Positions 9,095 through 18,434 are shown, counted from the first letter of the stretch. The stretch: 64,000 nt of DNA from Flavobacteriales bacterium UBA7430 (GCA_002478765.1 DLQO01000037.1:11722-75721); one strand, 5' to 3'. Numbers and translations: made by a program. The notes: a model not told the origin generated them from the letters alone.

Positions 9095-9616
9095 TTAATT
9101 CCAGTTTAATTTTAATGATAATGCAAGAGTGTTTCCTTGTGCTCCTTGCATGATGTTTGGTTGTATGTTCAGGCTGATGTCGTCACTTACATTGAATTTG
9201 AACAAATGGGCGTCTACAGATGCGTCAATGATGTTTAGCAAGTAAATACCCAAACTGATTATGTATGCTAAATCTCTGTTGTTTCTGCGGTTGTTTTTTA
9301 GCGTCAGTAAATTTGTTTCCGAGTATTGGTTGATGTAAGGGTCTATTGTGTTGGAGTTTTCATCCGTTCTGAACTGATAGGCTTCTTTGAATGTGTTGTA
9401 TTCACTTTGATTTTGATTGGCTGAATACAAGGCGGCAGCCAAACCTACATAGATGATTGGAATTTTCCAATATTTTTCATTGTAGTATTGTCCAGCACCT
9501 GGAATCATTGCAGAATATAAACTCGCCTTTTTAGGGGAGTGCTCTAATGATTGTGCAAAGAGATTAACATTACACGCAAACAGGAATAGGAGAAAGATTA
9601 GTTTTCTTGGAAGCAT
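9095..9616 (-). CDS. DUF5683 domain-containing protein
   Basis: The 173-residue protein has a signal peptide (about 1-21, ending NLFAQ), then the family pattern SLYSAMIPGAGQYYNEKYWKIP and two hydrophobic segments (about 54-66 and 116-130). Proteins of this kind are found in the same place, between parB and dapB, in many Bacteroidota; their function is unknown to me. The start overlaps the parB stop region by 19 nt, so the two are probably co-translated. Confidence 0.85.
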   Translation of the reverse strand: MLPRKLIFLLFLFACNVNLFAQSLEHSPKKASLYSAMIPGAGQYYNEKYWKIPIIYVGLAAALYSANQNQSEYNTFKEAYQFRTDENSNTIDPYINQYSETNLLTLKNNRRNNRDLAYIISLGIYLLNIIDASVDAHLFKFNVSDDISLNIQPNIMQGAQGNTLALSLKLNWN

Positions 9617-10497
9617 TTCATGATGTGTTCGAGTTGATCTTGGTCTTCAAAGGAAATGATTAATTTACCGTTCCCATTTTTCTTCAGTTTTATTTCGGTG
9701 CTGCAATTCGTTTTTCTTTCAAATTCTTTGGAAATCTGTTGAATAGAGAAGGGGAGCGGTTTGGTTTGAGATGGGGAGTTCTTCTTAGGGATTACCAATT
9801 TTAAATTCTGAGCCCGTTGTTCCGTTTGACGAACAGAAAGTGCCTCAACGATAATTCGTTTGTAAAGGTTGAGTTGTTCGCCATCATCTTCAATATTTAT
9901 TAAAGCTCTAGCGTGTCCTACACCAATCATTTGGTCTCTAATTCCTGCTTGAATGATAGGGTTGAGTTTAAGTAGGCGTAAGTAGTTTGTAACGGTTGAC
10001 CTTTTTTTACCAACCCGCTCTGCTAATTTTTCTTGAGTCAATTGGCACTCATCCATCAACAATTGATAACTCAAGGCAATCTCTATAGCATCTAAGTTTT
10101 CACGTTGTATGTTTTCAATCAACGCCATTTCTAACATTTCTTGATCATTTGCGACTCTGATGTATGCAGGGATTTTAGTCAATCCAGCCAATTGGCTCGC
10201 TCTAAATCGACGTTCGCCAGAAATTAGTTGGTATTTGTCGTAGCCGAGTTTTCGAACGGTTACAGGCTGAATCACTCCTAATTCTTTTATGGATAAGCTT
10301 AACTCTTGCAGAGCTTCTTGATTGAAGTGAGTTCTGGGTTGAAAAGGATTGACCTCAATCGTATCGATCGGAAGTTCACCAATGGCTCCCAATGGCGTTG
10401 AAGCTTCGTAACCATCTTCGCTCTGCGTTATATCTGTGCTGGGGTTGCTAAGAATGGCTGATAAACCTCTCCCTAAAGCTTTTTTTTGTTTTGCCAT
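9598..10497 (-). CDS. parB: chromosome-partitioning protein ParB
   Basis: ParB binds parS sites near the origin, spreads as a CTP-dependent clamp, and works with ParA in chromosome segregation. The 299-residue protein has the ParB N-terminal domain (about 40-135) with the nucleotide-binding motif GERRFRAS and the IENIQRENLDAIEIA helix, then the helix-turn-helix region (KLAERVGKKRSTVTNYLRLL), and a short C-terminal dimerisation part. Its start codon shares a base with the parA stop. Confidence 0.97.
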   Translation of the reverse strand: MAKQKKALGRGLSAILSNPSTDITQSEDGYEASTPLGAIGELPIDTIEVNPFQPRTHFNQEALQELSLSIKELGVIQPVTVRKLGYDKYQLISGERRFRASQLAGLTKIPAYIRVANDQEMLEMALIENIQRENLDAIEIALSYQLLMDECQLTQEKLAERVGKKRSTVTNYLRLLKLNPIIQAGIRDQMIGVGHARALINIEDDGEQLNLYKRIIVEALSVRQTEQRAQNLKLVIPKKNSPSQTKPLPFSIQQISKEFERKTNCSTEIKLKKNGNGKLIISFEDQDQLEHIMKCFQEN

Positions 10498-11270
10498 TAT
10501 ACCGCGATTTCGTTTTTGTCAATAAACTCTTGAGCTAAATTTAGATAGTTTATGGCACCTCTACATGTTGCATCATACATAATGATACTCTCTCCATAAC
10601 TAGGCGCTTCACTCAATCTAACATTTCTTTGAATGATGGTCTTGAAAACCATGTCTTGGAAGTGAGTTTTAACTTCATCAATGACTAAATTCGATAGACG
10701 TAGTCTGGAGTCATACATGGTTAAAAGCAATCCTTCAATATCCAATTGGGTGTTTTGAATCTTTTGAACACTTTTAATGGTATTCATTAATTTCCCTAAC
10801 CCTTCTAAGGCAAAATACTCACATTGTATGGGAACGATTACGGAGTCGGCAGCTGTAAGAGCGTTTAAAGTAATTAAACCTAATGATGGCGCACAATCAA
10901 TGAGGATGTAGTCGTAATTATCTTTGACCTCTTCTAAGGCTATTTTTAGCATGAACTCTCGTGATTCTCGATCGACCAATTCTATTTCAGCAGCAACCAA
11001 ATCCAGTTGTGAAGGCATGACATCTACATTTGGACTTGATGATTTTTGAATACAATCGATTGCTTTGGATTCGTGTTCAATACACTGATACGTACCTTTG
11101 TGTTTTTGATTTGAATCTATACCTAACGAAGAGCTTGCGTTCGCTTGGGGGTCGGCGTCAATGAGCAGTATTTTTTTCTCCAACACTCCCAAGCAAGCTG
11201 CAAGGTTTACGGAAGTCGTAGTTTTTCCTACACCACCTTTTTGATTTGCTATTGCAATAATTTTGCCCAT
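10497..11270 (-). CDS. parA: chromosome-partitioning ATPase ParA
   Basis: ParA/Soj ATPase of 257 residues. The deviant Walker A motif is KGGVGKTTTS at the N-terminus; the Walker B-like motif is YDYILIDCAPSLG. It binds DNA non-specifically in the ATP state and moves ParB-parS complexes. It is the first gene of the parA-parB-DUF5683-dapB-lepB-lepB-wbqC run, so the promoter should lie in 11271-11382, shared with the divergent FMN reductase gene. Confidence 0.97.
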   Translation of the reverse strand: MGKIIAIANQKGGVGKTTTSVNLAACLGVLEKKILLIDADPQANASSSLGIDSNQKHKGTYQCIEHESKAIDCIQKSSSPNVDVMPSQLDLVAAEIELVDRESREFMLKIALEEVKDNYDYILIDCAPSLGLITLNALTAADSVIVPIQCEYFALEGLGKLMNTIKSVQKIQNTQLDIEGLLLTMYDSRLRLSNLVIDEVKTHFQDMVFKTIIQRNVRLSEAPSYGESIIMYDATCRGAINYLNLAQEFIDKNEIAV

Positions 11271-11382
11271 TTATGTATAAAATTTAGCTATTTTTACATC
11301 CATAAATCTACAAAAAGTCAACTCCAAGTATTGAAAGGAATGGACTTCTTTTATCAACATTTTATAGCCAATTTTCAACGTT

Positions 11383-11904
11383 ATGATTACGATTATTTCA
11401 GCAACAAACAGAGAGGGTAGTGTTACTGCCAAGGTAGCAAGTGTTTATAGTAATTTTTTGAGTGAATTAAACGTTGATAATCAGGTTATGGATTTGGCAG
11501 AATTACCTAAAGATTTTTTGTTTAGTAACTTCTATGGAGCATCTACAGAGCCATTTCAAGAAATGATGAAAATATATTTTGATCAGGCTCATAAATTTAT
11601 TGTGGTCTCACCTGAGTATCACGGAAGTTATCCGGGTGTGTTTAAAGCACTGATTGACTGTGTTGGAGGAGAAATGATTAAAGCAAAAAAGGTTGCTTTG
11701 GTTGGAGTAGCTTCCGGAAGGATAGGGAATTTGAGGGGTATGGACCATCTTACGGCTCTGTTTCATCATCTAAGAGCAGAGGTTTATTCTTCAAAACCTA
11801 AACTGTCACAGATTCATAAGATTCTAGATGCTGATGGTAAATTAGACGATTCAGAAACAGAAGCGATTATAAAATCGCAATTGGAAGGCTTTATATCTTT
11901 TTAG
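11383..11904 (+). CDS. NADPH-dependent FMN reductase family protein
   Basis: This 173-residue flavodoxin-fold protein has the family pattern ITIISATNREGSVTAKVA at the N-terminus, where the phosphate of FMN binds, and VVSPEYHGSYPGVFKALID in the middle. Members reduce FMN or quinones with NAD(P)H. The physiological substrate is unknown here. It ends 14 nt inside the convergent 481-residue gene. An in-frame upstream extension is not needed, since the start at 11383 matches the family N-terminus. Confidence 0.88.
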   Translation: MITIISATNREGSVTAKVASVYSNFLSELNVDNQVMDLAELPKDFLFSNFYGASTEPFQEMMKIYFDQAHKFIVVSPEYHGSYPGVFKALIDCVGGEMIKAKKVALVGVASGRIGNLRGMDHLTALFHHLRAEVYSSKPKLSQIHKILDADGKLDDSETEAIIKSQLEGFISF

Positions 11905-13336
11905 CTTTCTGAGTACCCTCTACCTCAATTACTTTTTTCTTGTATCCAAACAATCTTTTTTCTTTGATGATGTTATCAACGTAAGCTGGTACCATGTTTT
12001 CCCATCCACTGATGCCATTTTTAATCATTCGAAGAACGGCAGGAGAGAATATATGTAGAACTTTTGGGTCATGACCGATGTCAACAATTCTATTGTTGTA
12101 AACGAGATATTCATACAATGACCTAAATCTTGGATGAATTTGAAGGTTTTTGGAGGTGCTTATTTCTCCATCTTTTTGTTTTTGGTAAGGATATAAGTAT
12201 ACCTTTAAGTCTCTGTTAAACATGCGTCCAAATGCCGCAAGTATACCGCCACTTAGTTCACGATAATATCGCTCTTCAAAGATTTGTTCTAAATTAGGTA
12301 CACCGAGAATGATTCCCATTCTTTTTTTAGTGAACTTACTGAAGTAGTCTAGCAGTTTGTAGTATTGTTGGTAGTTCGATATTAAAACGGTTTGACCTAG
12401 TGAGCACAGAATGTCAGCTCTATCTAGGAAATCTTGCTCATCAATTTCTCCATCAGAACTCAAGTTGCTTAGTGTAATCTCGAATAAAACTTGCAAATTT
12501 TCTTTAGACACTCTGTTTTCAAGAACAAATTTATTGTATCCATTCTTAATCATGTCAATGTTTACCTTGGTAACAGGTCTAAAACTCCCTCTTATGGCAA
12601 GTATGTTTTTTTTGTATAATACATCTGAAGGTTGAAGGTTTATTCCATCAGGGCTAAATATTACAGCATCTGTCATCTTTTCTCTGACGAGGTACAAACT
12701 CAACAGTCTGTTGTCGACATAGTCAAAATCAGGTCCATTCATCTGAATCATGTCAATCTCCAAGTGACCTTTACTGATGTTATCAAACAATTGTTTGATG
12801 ATCGCTTTTGGGTCATGGGAGAGGAACATGCAGCCATAGAGTAAGTTAACACCTAAAATACCTGCAGTTTCTTGCTGTTGTTTTGCTTCTCTTTCGTTGA
12901 GGAGATAGTGAAGAACGATGTCGTTTGGTTTAGAGTTTGGCCCTAGTTGGAATCGAATCCCCATCCATCCATGTCCATCATTCGTTTTTGAAAAGTTGAT
13001 GGTTTCCACATTGTTAGCGAAAGAGAAAAATCTCTTTATGGGGTGCTTTTCTCTGTCAAGTCTTTCTGTGATTAAACCGTATTCGTGTTCAATCATTTTT
13101 TTTGTGCGAGATTCACAAACATACCGACCGTTCACCTCTCTACCATATATGGCATCACTGAAGTCTTTGTCATATGCTGACATGGCCTTGGCAATAGTCC
13201 CAGAAGCGCCACCGGCTCTAAAGAAATGACGAACGACCTCTTGTCCTGCTCCAATCTCGGCAAAAGTACCGTAGATGGCAGGGTTAAGATTTACTTCTAA
13301 AGCCTTTTGGGCTGGCGTTAAAACAATGTTTTTCAT
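11891..13336 (-). CDS. conserved protein of unknown function (481 aa)
   Basis: I do not recognise a characterised function. The protein is soluble, with no signal peptide, no membrane helix and no beta-barrel pattern. The N-terminal 60 residues contain striking Gly/Ala-rich motifs (PAIYGTFAEIGAGQEV, then FFRAGGASGTIAKAMSAYD). The middle has NDGHGWMGIRFQLGP, and the C-terminal part has RMGIILGVPNLEQIFEERYY and LSGGILAAFGRMF. The regularity and length suggest a housekeeping enzyme conserved in Bacteroidota. It has its own divergent promoter region shared with the MBL gene (13337-13446). Confidence 0.8.
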   Translation of the reverse strand: MKNIVLTPAQKALEVNLNPAIYGTFAEIGAGQEVVRHFFRAGGASGTIAKAMSAYDKDFSDAIYGREVNGRYVCESRTKKMIEHEYGLITERLDREKHPIKRFFSFANNVETINFSKTNDGHGWMGIRFQLGPNSKPNDIVLHYLLNEREAKQQQETAGILGVNLLYGCMFLSHDPKAIIKQLFDNISKGHLEIDMIQMNGPDFDYVDNRLLSLYLVREKMTDAVIFSPDGINLQPSDVLYKKNILAIRGSFRPVTKVNIDMIKNGYNKFVLENRVSKENLQVLFEITLSNLSSDGEIDEQDFLDRADILCSLGQTVLISNYQQYYKLLDYFSKFTKKRMGIILGVPNLEQIFEERYYRELSGGILAAFGRMFNRDLKVYLYPYQKQKDGEISTSKNLQIHPRFRSLYEYLVYNNRIVDIGHDPKVLHIFSPAVLRMIKNGISGWENMVPAYVDNIIKEKRLFGYKKKVIEVEGTQKAKKI

Positions 13337-13434
13337 GCTTGTGAATTCTTTCTCACAACAAATGTAATAGGAGTAGATTACATAGCCAAGTTTAAAGCTT
13401 ACTATTATTGCTATATAGATTGATTAAAAACTCA

Positions 13435-13442
13435 TAAATTTG
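13435..13442 (+). promoter_or_regulatory. possible -7 promoter element of the MBL gene
   Basis: TAAATTTG fits TAnnTTTG, but no TTG lies at the right distance upstream (the nearest are 12 and 24 bp away). If it is used, transcription starts within a few bases of the ATG at 13447, giving a leaderless mRNA. Confidence 0.35.
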
Positions 13443-13446
13443 TTTT

Positions 13447-14214
13447 ATGAAATTAACTTTTTTAGGAACAGGAACTTCACAGGGTGTGCCGGTGATTGCT
13501 TGTAGTTGTTCAGTTTGTTTGTCATCAGATACGAAGGACAAACGCTTAAGGACATCCGCAATGATTACGATTGATGATTGTAATTATGCAATCGATTCGG
13601 GACCCGATTTTAGACAACAAATGTTAAGGGAAAATGTTCAAGATCTGAGTGCCGTTTTGTTTACGCATGAGCACAAAGATCATGTAGCTGGTTTAGATGA
13701 TGTAAGAGCTTTTAACTTCAAGCATCAGAAAGCAATGGAGGTTTATTGTGATGAAAATGTTGAGAGAGCCCTTCATCGCGAATATCCTTATATTTTTAGT
13801 GATGTCAAATATCCGGGTGTTCCCAAGGTAAATTTGAATGTTATAAATGAAAAAGAAGAGTTTCGTGTTGGTAAACATGTGTTTATCCCAATAGAAGTGA
13901 TGCACTATAAGCTTCCTGTTTTAGGTTTTAGAATTCAGGATTTGACCTACATCACAGATGCAAAGACGATAGCAGCGAGTCAGATGGAAAAGATGAAAGG
14001 CACTAAAGTTTTGGTGGTGAATGCTTTGCGAATTGATAAACACATTTCTCATTTCAATTTGGAAGAAGCTTTAGATGTGATTGATATGATCAAGCCTGAA
14101 AAAGCTTTCCTTACCCACATAAGTCATTTGATGGGAACCCATGAATCGGTTTCGAGCAAACTTCCAAATCACGTCTCTATAGCATACGACGGACTACAAG
14201 TAGATGTAGAATAA
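13447..14214 (+). CDS. MBL-fold metallohydrolase (PhnP-like)
   Basis: The 255-residue metallo-beta-lactamase-fold protein begins MKLTFLGTGTSQGVP, followed by CSCSVC, a short Cys cluster typical of the PhnP/lipoyl-synthase-linked subgroup. The metal site motif is FTHEHKDHVAGLDD; later ligands are in YITDAK and FLTHISHLMG. PhnP is a cyclic ribose phosphodiesterase, but relatives act on other phosphodiesters, so the substrate is open. A terminator follows immediately. Confidence 0.87.
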   Translation: MKLTFLGTGTSQGVPVIACSCSVCLSSDTKDKRLRTSAMITIDDCNYAIDSGPDFRQQMLRENVQDLSAVLFTHEHKDHVAGLDDVRAFNFKHQKAMEVYCDENVERALHREYPYIFSDVKYPGVPKVNLNVINEKEEFRVGKHVFIPIEVMHYKLPVLGFRIQDLTYITDAKTIAASQMEKMKGTKVLVVNALRIDKHISHFNLEEALDVIDMIKPEKAFLTHISHLMGTHESVSSKLPNHVSIAYDGLQVDVE

Positions 14215-14246
14215 AAAAAACCTCGCTAATGCGAGGTTTTTTTTAT
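14215..14246. terminator. bidirectional rho-independent terminator
   Basis: The stem ACCTCGC/GCGAGGT with loop TAAT is flanked by eight A residues on the left and eight T residues on the right. It works in both directions and separates the convergent MBL hydrolase and HU genes. Confidence 0.93.
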
Positions 14247-14263
14247 TCTTTTGGGAGTAGTAA

Positions 14264-14536
14264 TTAGTTTACTTGTCCACTTAAGTCTGCACCAGCTTTG
14301 AACTTTACAACGTTCTTAGCAGCAATTTTGATGGTTGCACCAGTTTGTGGGTTACGACCGTCTCTTGCAGCTCTTTTAGAGATAGAGAATGATCCAAATC
14401 CAACTAAGGCAACTTTACCACCTTTAGCAAGAGATCCAGCAACAGATCCAGTGAAAGCATCTAGTGCTTTTTTAGCTGCAGCTTTAGAAATTCCAGCTTC
14501 GCTAGCCATAGCGTCGATTAATTCTGACTTGTTCAT
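14264..14536 (-). CDS. hup: HU family DNA-binding protein
   Basis: A 90-residue histone-like protein that bends and compacts DNA. It starts [18 protein letters not shown] and contains the HU signature [21 protein letters not shown], where the beta-arms grip the minor groove with the intercalating Pro (NPQTG). It is monocistronic, between its own promoter (14587-14616) and the bidirectional terminator at 14215-14246. Confidence 0.98.
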   Translation of the reverse strand: MNKSELIDAMASEAGISKAAAKKALDAFTGSVAGSLAKGGKVALVGFGSFSISKRAARDGRNPQTGATIKIAAKNVVKFKAGADLSGQVN

Positions 14537-14586
14537 AATAAAACAATTTTAAGGTTAAAAGATTAATTTATTTATCGAATGCTTTA

Positions 14587-14616
14587 CAAATATAGACCAT
14601 TGTTGAGATTGCGCAA
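14587..14616 (-). promoter_or_regulatory. promoter of the HU gene
   Basis: On the minus strand a -7 box TATATTTG (14587-14594) is preceded by TTG (14614-14616) with a 19 bp spacer. The predicted start near 14580 leaves a leader of about 44 nt before the HU ATG. The sequence closely matches the tRNA-cluster promoter at 358-389, as expected for a highly expressed gene. Confidence 0.75.
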
Positions 14617-14719
14617 GTTAGACCCCAAAAAATCCACCTGTTTGTTGATAAGTATGAGTAAATGTTGATAAAGCGTATTGATGTATGAGGTTTATCTATT
14701 AAGTTAATGGGAGTAGGAC

Positions 14720-15673
14720 TTAACGAGCTTTAACATACTTAGATGTATCGATACCATTTAGAAATGATAAAATATTCATCTTCTTTTTTCCGGGAATTTG
14801 AATCTCTAAAAGATTTATTGCTCCATCCTTAGTAAATATTTTAAGGACTTTTTTTGTGCTTTCTATTTCTCCAATTTTATGATTGGTTGATTCCAAGGAG
14901 AAAGAGCTTTTGAATACTTTCAATGAAAGTGTTTCACCATTTGTCAAAACGAATTCGGTCCATGCAATTGGGTAAGGAGAAAGTCCGCGAATATGATTGT
15001 AGATTTCAATCGTAGATTTATTCCAATCGATTTTGCAATTGTTTTTAAACAGTTTGGGTGCTTTTTTGTCTGTGACCGATTGATTTTGTTTAGATGCTTG
15101 AATGGTGTTGTCGAATATTGCGGTGCAGGTTTCTAGAGCTAGGTTAGCTCCCAAACTCATGAGTCTATCGTGCACATCTCCTACATTTTCATTTTCATTA
15201 ATTTCACATGATTTTGATAAAAGTATGGCGCCGGTATCAATCTTTTCATCAATGAGGAATGAAGTTACACCTGTTTTGGTTTCACCGTTCATGACCGCCC
15301 AATGTATGGGTGCAGCACCTCTATAGTCAGGAAGTAGAGATGCATGGATGTTAAAAGTTCCTTTTTTAGGCATGGACCATACTTCTTTGGGTAGCATTCT
15401 GAATGCAACGACCACAAAAACATCAGCATCAAACTCTTTGAGCTCATCCAAGAATTGAGGGTCTTTGAGTTTTTTGGGTTGTAATATTTTTAAATTTTGC
15501 GTCAACGCATATCTTTTAACGTCACAGGATTGTAATTTCTGACCTCTTCCCGCCGGACGGTCAGGTGGGCATACAACAGCTTTTACATTAAAATCACTTT
15601 CATGTATTTTTTTTAGTGATTCTACCGCAAATTGTGGCGTTCCCATAAAAATGATGTCTCTATCTTTACGCAT
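14720..15673 (-). CDS. fmt: methionyl-tRNA formyltransferase
   Basis: Fmt formylates initiator Met-tRNA using 10-formyl-tetrahydrofolate. The 317-residue protein has an N-terminal formyltransferase domain (IIFMGTPQFAVESL at the start, then FNIHASLLPDYRGAAPIHWAV with the catalytic Asn-His) and the C-terminal OB-like domain from about residue 205. It overlaps the recQ stop by 8 nt. Confidence 0.96.
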   Translation of the reverse strand: MRKDRDIIFMGTPQFAVESLKKIHESDFNVKAVVCPPDRPAGRGQKLQSCDVKRYALTQNLKILQPKKLKDPQFLDELKEFDADVFVVVAFRMLPKEVWSMPKKGTFNIHASLLPDYRGAAPIHWAVMNGETKTGVTSFLIDEKIDTGAILLSKSCEINENENVGDVHDRLMSLGANLALETCTAIFDNTIQASKQNQSVTDKKAPKLFKNNCKIDWNKSTIEIYNHIRGLSPYPIAWTEFVLTNGETLSLKVFKSSFSLESTNHKIGEIESTKKVLKIFTKDGAINLLEIQIPGKKKMNILSFLNGIDTSKYVKAR

Positions 15674-17570
15674 TGATTTTGAGTATTTGACCCTGTTTAG
15701 AAATTAATTCTTCGGACAAAAGGTCGTTTATTTCTTCAAAAATAATCAACTCTTTAATCTTGCTGTACTTGCTGATAAAATTACTGATGTCAATCGGATT
15801 TTCCTTTACGTTTTTTAAAAGTTCTTCTCGAATTGTTTTTCTAAAAGATTCGGTATTGCTCTTTTTCTCAATACACAGGTCGCAGATTCCACAATCTTCA
15901 CTTTCTTTTTCTCCAAAATAATCAAGCAACATAATTGATCGGCAATACTTTTTGTTAAAAAGGTATTCTGCCATGCTTTCAAGCTTATTTAACAAGAGCA
16001 TTTTCCTTTCTTTTAGATTTGTTTTGGAAATGGGAAGGTGAGAGCTGTCATGCCTGGCCGATTTAAAGGTTATTTTACTTCGGTTTGATCGTTGTGTGTA
16101 TTTCAAAACATTTTCTTCATCCAATTGTCTAAGTAGTTTGTGGATGTAGTTGCTGTTTAATTGAAGTTTGATGGCAATACGTCGCTCATTTATTTCAGCT
16201 GCTTGATCGAATACGCCCGGGTATAATCTCAATATGAATTGGAGTAACTGTGCTTTTTTTGGGTTTTGTGATTTGTAATTGATCACCGTATTTGATGGTT
16301 TAAGAATATGAATGCTTGAAGATTGTTTGTTGAAGCTTTCGTATTTAATAAGATTTTCTTTGTCTAATATTTGAAGTGCTTTGATGCATTTGGTTTTATC
16401 CAGCTTATAGTGATTACAGAAATCTTCGACTTCAAAATCGTAAGTTTCTTCAAAACCATCACCAATAGCAATTTGCAAATGATTCGCAATGTTTTGATAT
16501 AAGCTTCTTATTTCTTTAAGTGAGGGAAAGTTTTCTTTGAACCTCTCTATGGCATTTGTTAGTTCTGACCTCTGGAATAAATTTACAGCATAAGACTTCT
16601 TGCTATCCCGTCCTGCTCTACCAGCTTCTTGGAAGTATGCTTCAATAGTGTCAGGGCTGTTAAGGTGAATGACAAGCCTCACATCTGCTTTGTCTATTCC
16701 CATTCCAAAGGCGTTGGTGGCAACCATTACTCGAACTTCATTATTCATCCATTTGTCTTGACTATCACTTCGATCTTCAATATTTATACCGGCATGGTAG
16801 AAGCTAGAGCTGATTCCTGAACGATTAAGTTCGGTGCTTATTTCATAGGCTTTTTTTCGACTTCTGACATAAACAATCGCGGATCCATTTATTTTATTCA
16901 GCATGCTTTTTACACGCTTTATTTTGTGATTTTCTTCCAGGACCATGTAGGCTAGATTGTCTCTCTGAAAGCTGCTTTGTATCACGTTTTCTGATTTAAA
17001 TAAAAGCTTTGACTGTATGTCTTTAGTGACCGTTTTAGTTGCTGTAGCTGTAAGTGCGAGTATTGGAGTTTTTGGTTTCAGTTTTCGAAGTTCACATATC
17101 TCTAGATAAGAAGGTCTAAAATCATAGCCCCACTGAGAGATGCAATGTGCCTCATCAACGGCAATGAAGCTGATTTTCATTTTTTCTATTCGTTCACGAA
17201 CCAAGTCAGATTGTAACCTTTCTGGTGAGATGTAGAGTAATTTGGTTGTTCCGTAAATGCAATTGTCAAGAGCTATATCAAGCTCATTTTGACTCATTTT
17301 ACCGCTAAGAGCAATGGCTTTAATGTTTCTTTTTTGCAGCTGAGTAACTTGATCTTTCATCAAAGCAATCAAAGGGGATATGACAAGACAAACCCCTTGC
17401 ATGGCCAGAGCAGGTATTTGGTAACAGACAGATTTCCCACCTCCCGTAGGTAAAAGGGCAAGTGTGTCTTTTTGGGCTAAAACTTCAGTAATTACAGCCT
17501 CTTGTTTGGGACGAAATGTGTCAAATCCCCAATACTTTTTAAGTAGATGATTGATGTTACTCTCTTTCAA
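15666..17570 (-). CDS. recQ: ATP-dependent DNA helicase RecQ
   Basis: A 3'-5' superfamily 2 helicase of 634 residues. Walker A is LLPTGGGKSVCYQIPAL, the DEAH box is VDEAHCISQWGYDFRPSY (the RecQ-specific aromatic-rich loop is intact), and the C-terminal helicase lobe has VATNAFGMGIDKADVR and QEAGRAGRD. The zinc-binding motif (C-R-S, CGICDLC) and a winged-helix region follow. No clear HRDC domain is seen, so it is shorter at the C-terminus than E. coli RecQ by type. It overlaps the upstream P-loop kinase gene by 14 nt. Confidence 0.95.
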   Translation of the reverse strand: MKESNINHLLKKYWGFDTFRPKQEAVITEVLAQKDTLALLPTGGGKSVCYQIPALAMQGVCLVISPLIALMKDQVTQLQKRNIKAIALSGKMSQNELDIALDNCIYGTTKLLYISPERLQSDLVRERIEKMKISFIAVDEAHCISQWGYDFRPSYLEICELRKLKPKTPILALTATATKTVTKDIQSKLLFKSENVIQSSFQRDNLAYMVLEENHKIKRVKSMLNKINGSAIVYVRSRKKAYEISTELNRSGISSSFYHAGINIEDRSDSQDKWMNNEVRVMVATNAFGMGIDKADVRLVIHLNSPDTIEAYFQEAGRAGRDSKKSYAVNLFQRSELTNAIERFKENFPSLKEIRSLYQNIANHLQIAIGDGFEETYDFEVEDFCNHYKLDKTKCIKALQILDKENLIKYESFNKQSSSIHILKPSNTVINYKSQNPKKAQLLQFILRLYPGVFDQAAEINERRIAIKLQLNSNYIHKLLRQLDEENVLKYTQRSNRSKITFKSARHDSSHLPISKTNLKERKMLLLNKLESMAEYLFNKKYCRSIMLLDYFGEKESEDCGICDLCIEKKSNTESFRKTIREELLKNVKENPIDISNFISKYSKIKELIIFEEINDLLSEELISKQGQILKINA

Positions 17571-18090
17571 GTTCCCTTTGTATGAAGTTAATTCTTTTGC
17601 TAATGTTAACCTTGGGCATCAGTAATACTTCATAACCAAATGATTTGTATGTACTTACCATAAATTCATGAACTCGAATGCTTGTATTGAAGTCTTCCAT
17701 ACGTTGGTCGTCGTTGTGATAAATTTCTTTCCAAGGAGGCGTTATAAAAACTTTGTTAAAATAGCGATATTCTTTTGCTATGCGAATCCAATCCGGTTTG
17801 ATTTTTAAATCATCTTTTCGCATGTATGCAATGATGTCTATAATTCCTCGATCATAAAACTCGATGTCATTGATTGTGTCGTTAAATTGAGCAATTCTTT
17901 TTTCTAAAACGATTTTACTGAAACCTTGTAAATCTTCCCACGGTGTAATTTTGCCTCGAACAGCTATTTGATGTGCGATAATTTCTCTCGATATTTCTTT
18001 ATGGCATCGGTATCCGATATTGGATAATTCGTTAATGATTGAGGTCTTTCCTGAGCCTGGAGCTCCAGATATTAGAATGCGTTTCGTCAT
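17557..18090 (-). CDS. NadR-like/AAA_28 P-loop ATPase
   Basis: This 177-residue protein starts MTKRILISGAPGSGKTSII (Walker A GAPGSGKT) and has FYDRGIIDIIAYMR (a DRG lid-like motif) and VFITPPWKEIYHNDDQRMEDF, which are typical of the small AAA_28 family related to NadR-type kinases and thiamine-triphosphatase-linked ATPases. It may be a nucleotide or nucleoside kinase; the substrate is unknown. It is the first gene of the three-gene run with recQ and fmt. Confidence 0.75.
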   Translation of the reverse strand: MTKRILISGAPGSGKTSIINELSNIGYRCHKEISREIIAHQIAVRGKITPWEDLQGFSKIVLEKRIAQFNDTINDIEFYDRGIIDIIAYMRKDDLKIKPDWIRIAKEYRYFNKVFITPPWKEIYHNDDQRMEDFNTSIRVHEFMVSTYKSFGYEVLLMPKVNISKRINFIQRELERE

Positions 18091-18142
18091 AAAACAAATG
18101 TATAAAAAAGGTTGAGCAGTATTTTATGTTGGATATGCTTTG

Positions 18143-18150
18143 TATTTTTG
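18143..18150 (+). promoter_or_regulatory. possible -7 promoter element before the DUF493 gene
   Basis: TATTTTTG fits TAnnTTTG. No TTG with the right spacing is clear. If used, the transcript would begin only a few bases before the ATG codons at 18159 and 18165. Confidence 0.35.
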
Positions 18151-18158
18151 TTTAAAAT

Positions 18159-18434
18159 ATGATTATGAAACAAGATTATGATGGTCTGAGAGAGAGGTTA
18201 GAGCAAATGTCTTTTCCCAGCTTATACCTATTTAAGTTCATCGTGAAATCTGATTTGAAAAAGATTGCGCAGATAGAGTCTTTATTTCATTCAGAAAAGG
18301 CTGAGATAAGACTACAAGAGTCTTCTAAAGGTGCTTTTGTTTCTATAAGTGTCAAGGAGGTCATGTTAAGTGCTGATGAGATTCTTACTGTTTATCTCAA
18401 GTGTTCAGAAATTGAAGGTGTCATAGCTTTATAA
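18159..18434 (+). CDS. DUF493 (YbeD-like) family protein
   Basis: A 91-residue alpha/beta protein with the DUF493 pattern (YLFKFIVKSD near 24-33, then GAFVSISVKEVMLSADEILTV). YbeD-like proteins have an ACT-like fold and often lie next to lipoate or other cofactor genes; their role is not established. The true start may be Met3 (18165). It is 3 nt upstream of the protoporphyrinogen oxidase gene and very likely co-transcribed with it. Confidence 0.82.
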   Translation: MIMKQDYDGLRERLEQMSFPSLYLFKFIVKSDLKKIAQIESLFHSEKAEIRLQESSKGAFVSISVKEVMLSADEILTVYLKCSEIEGVIAL

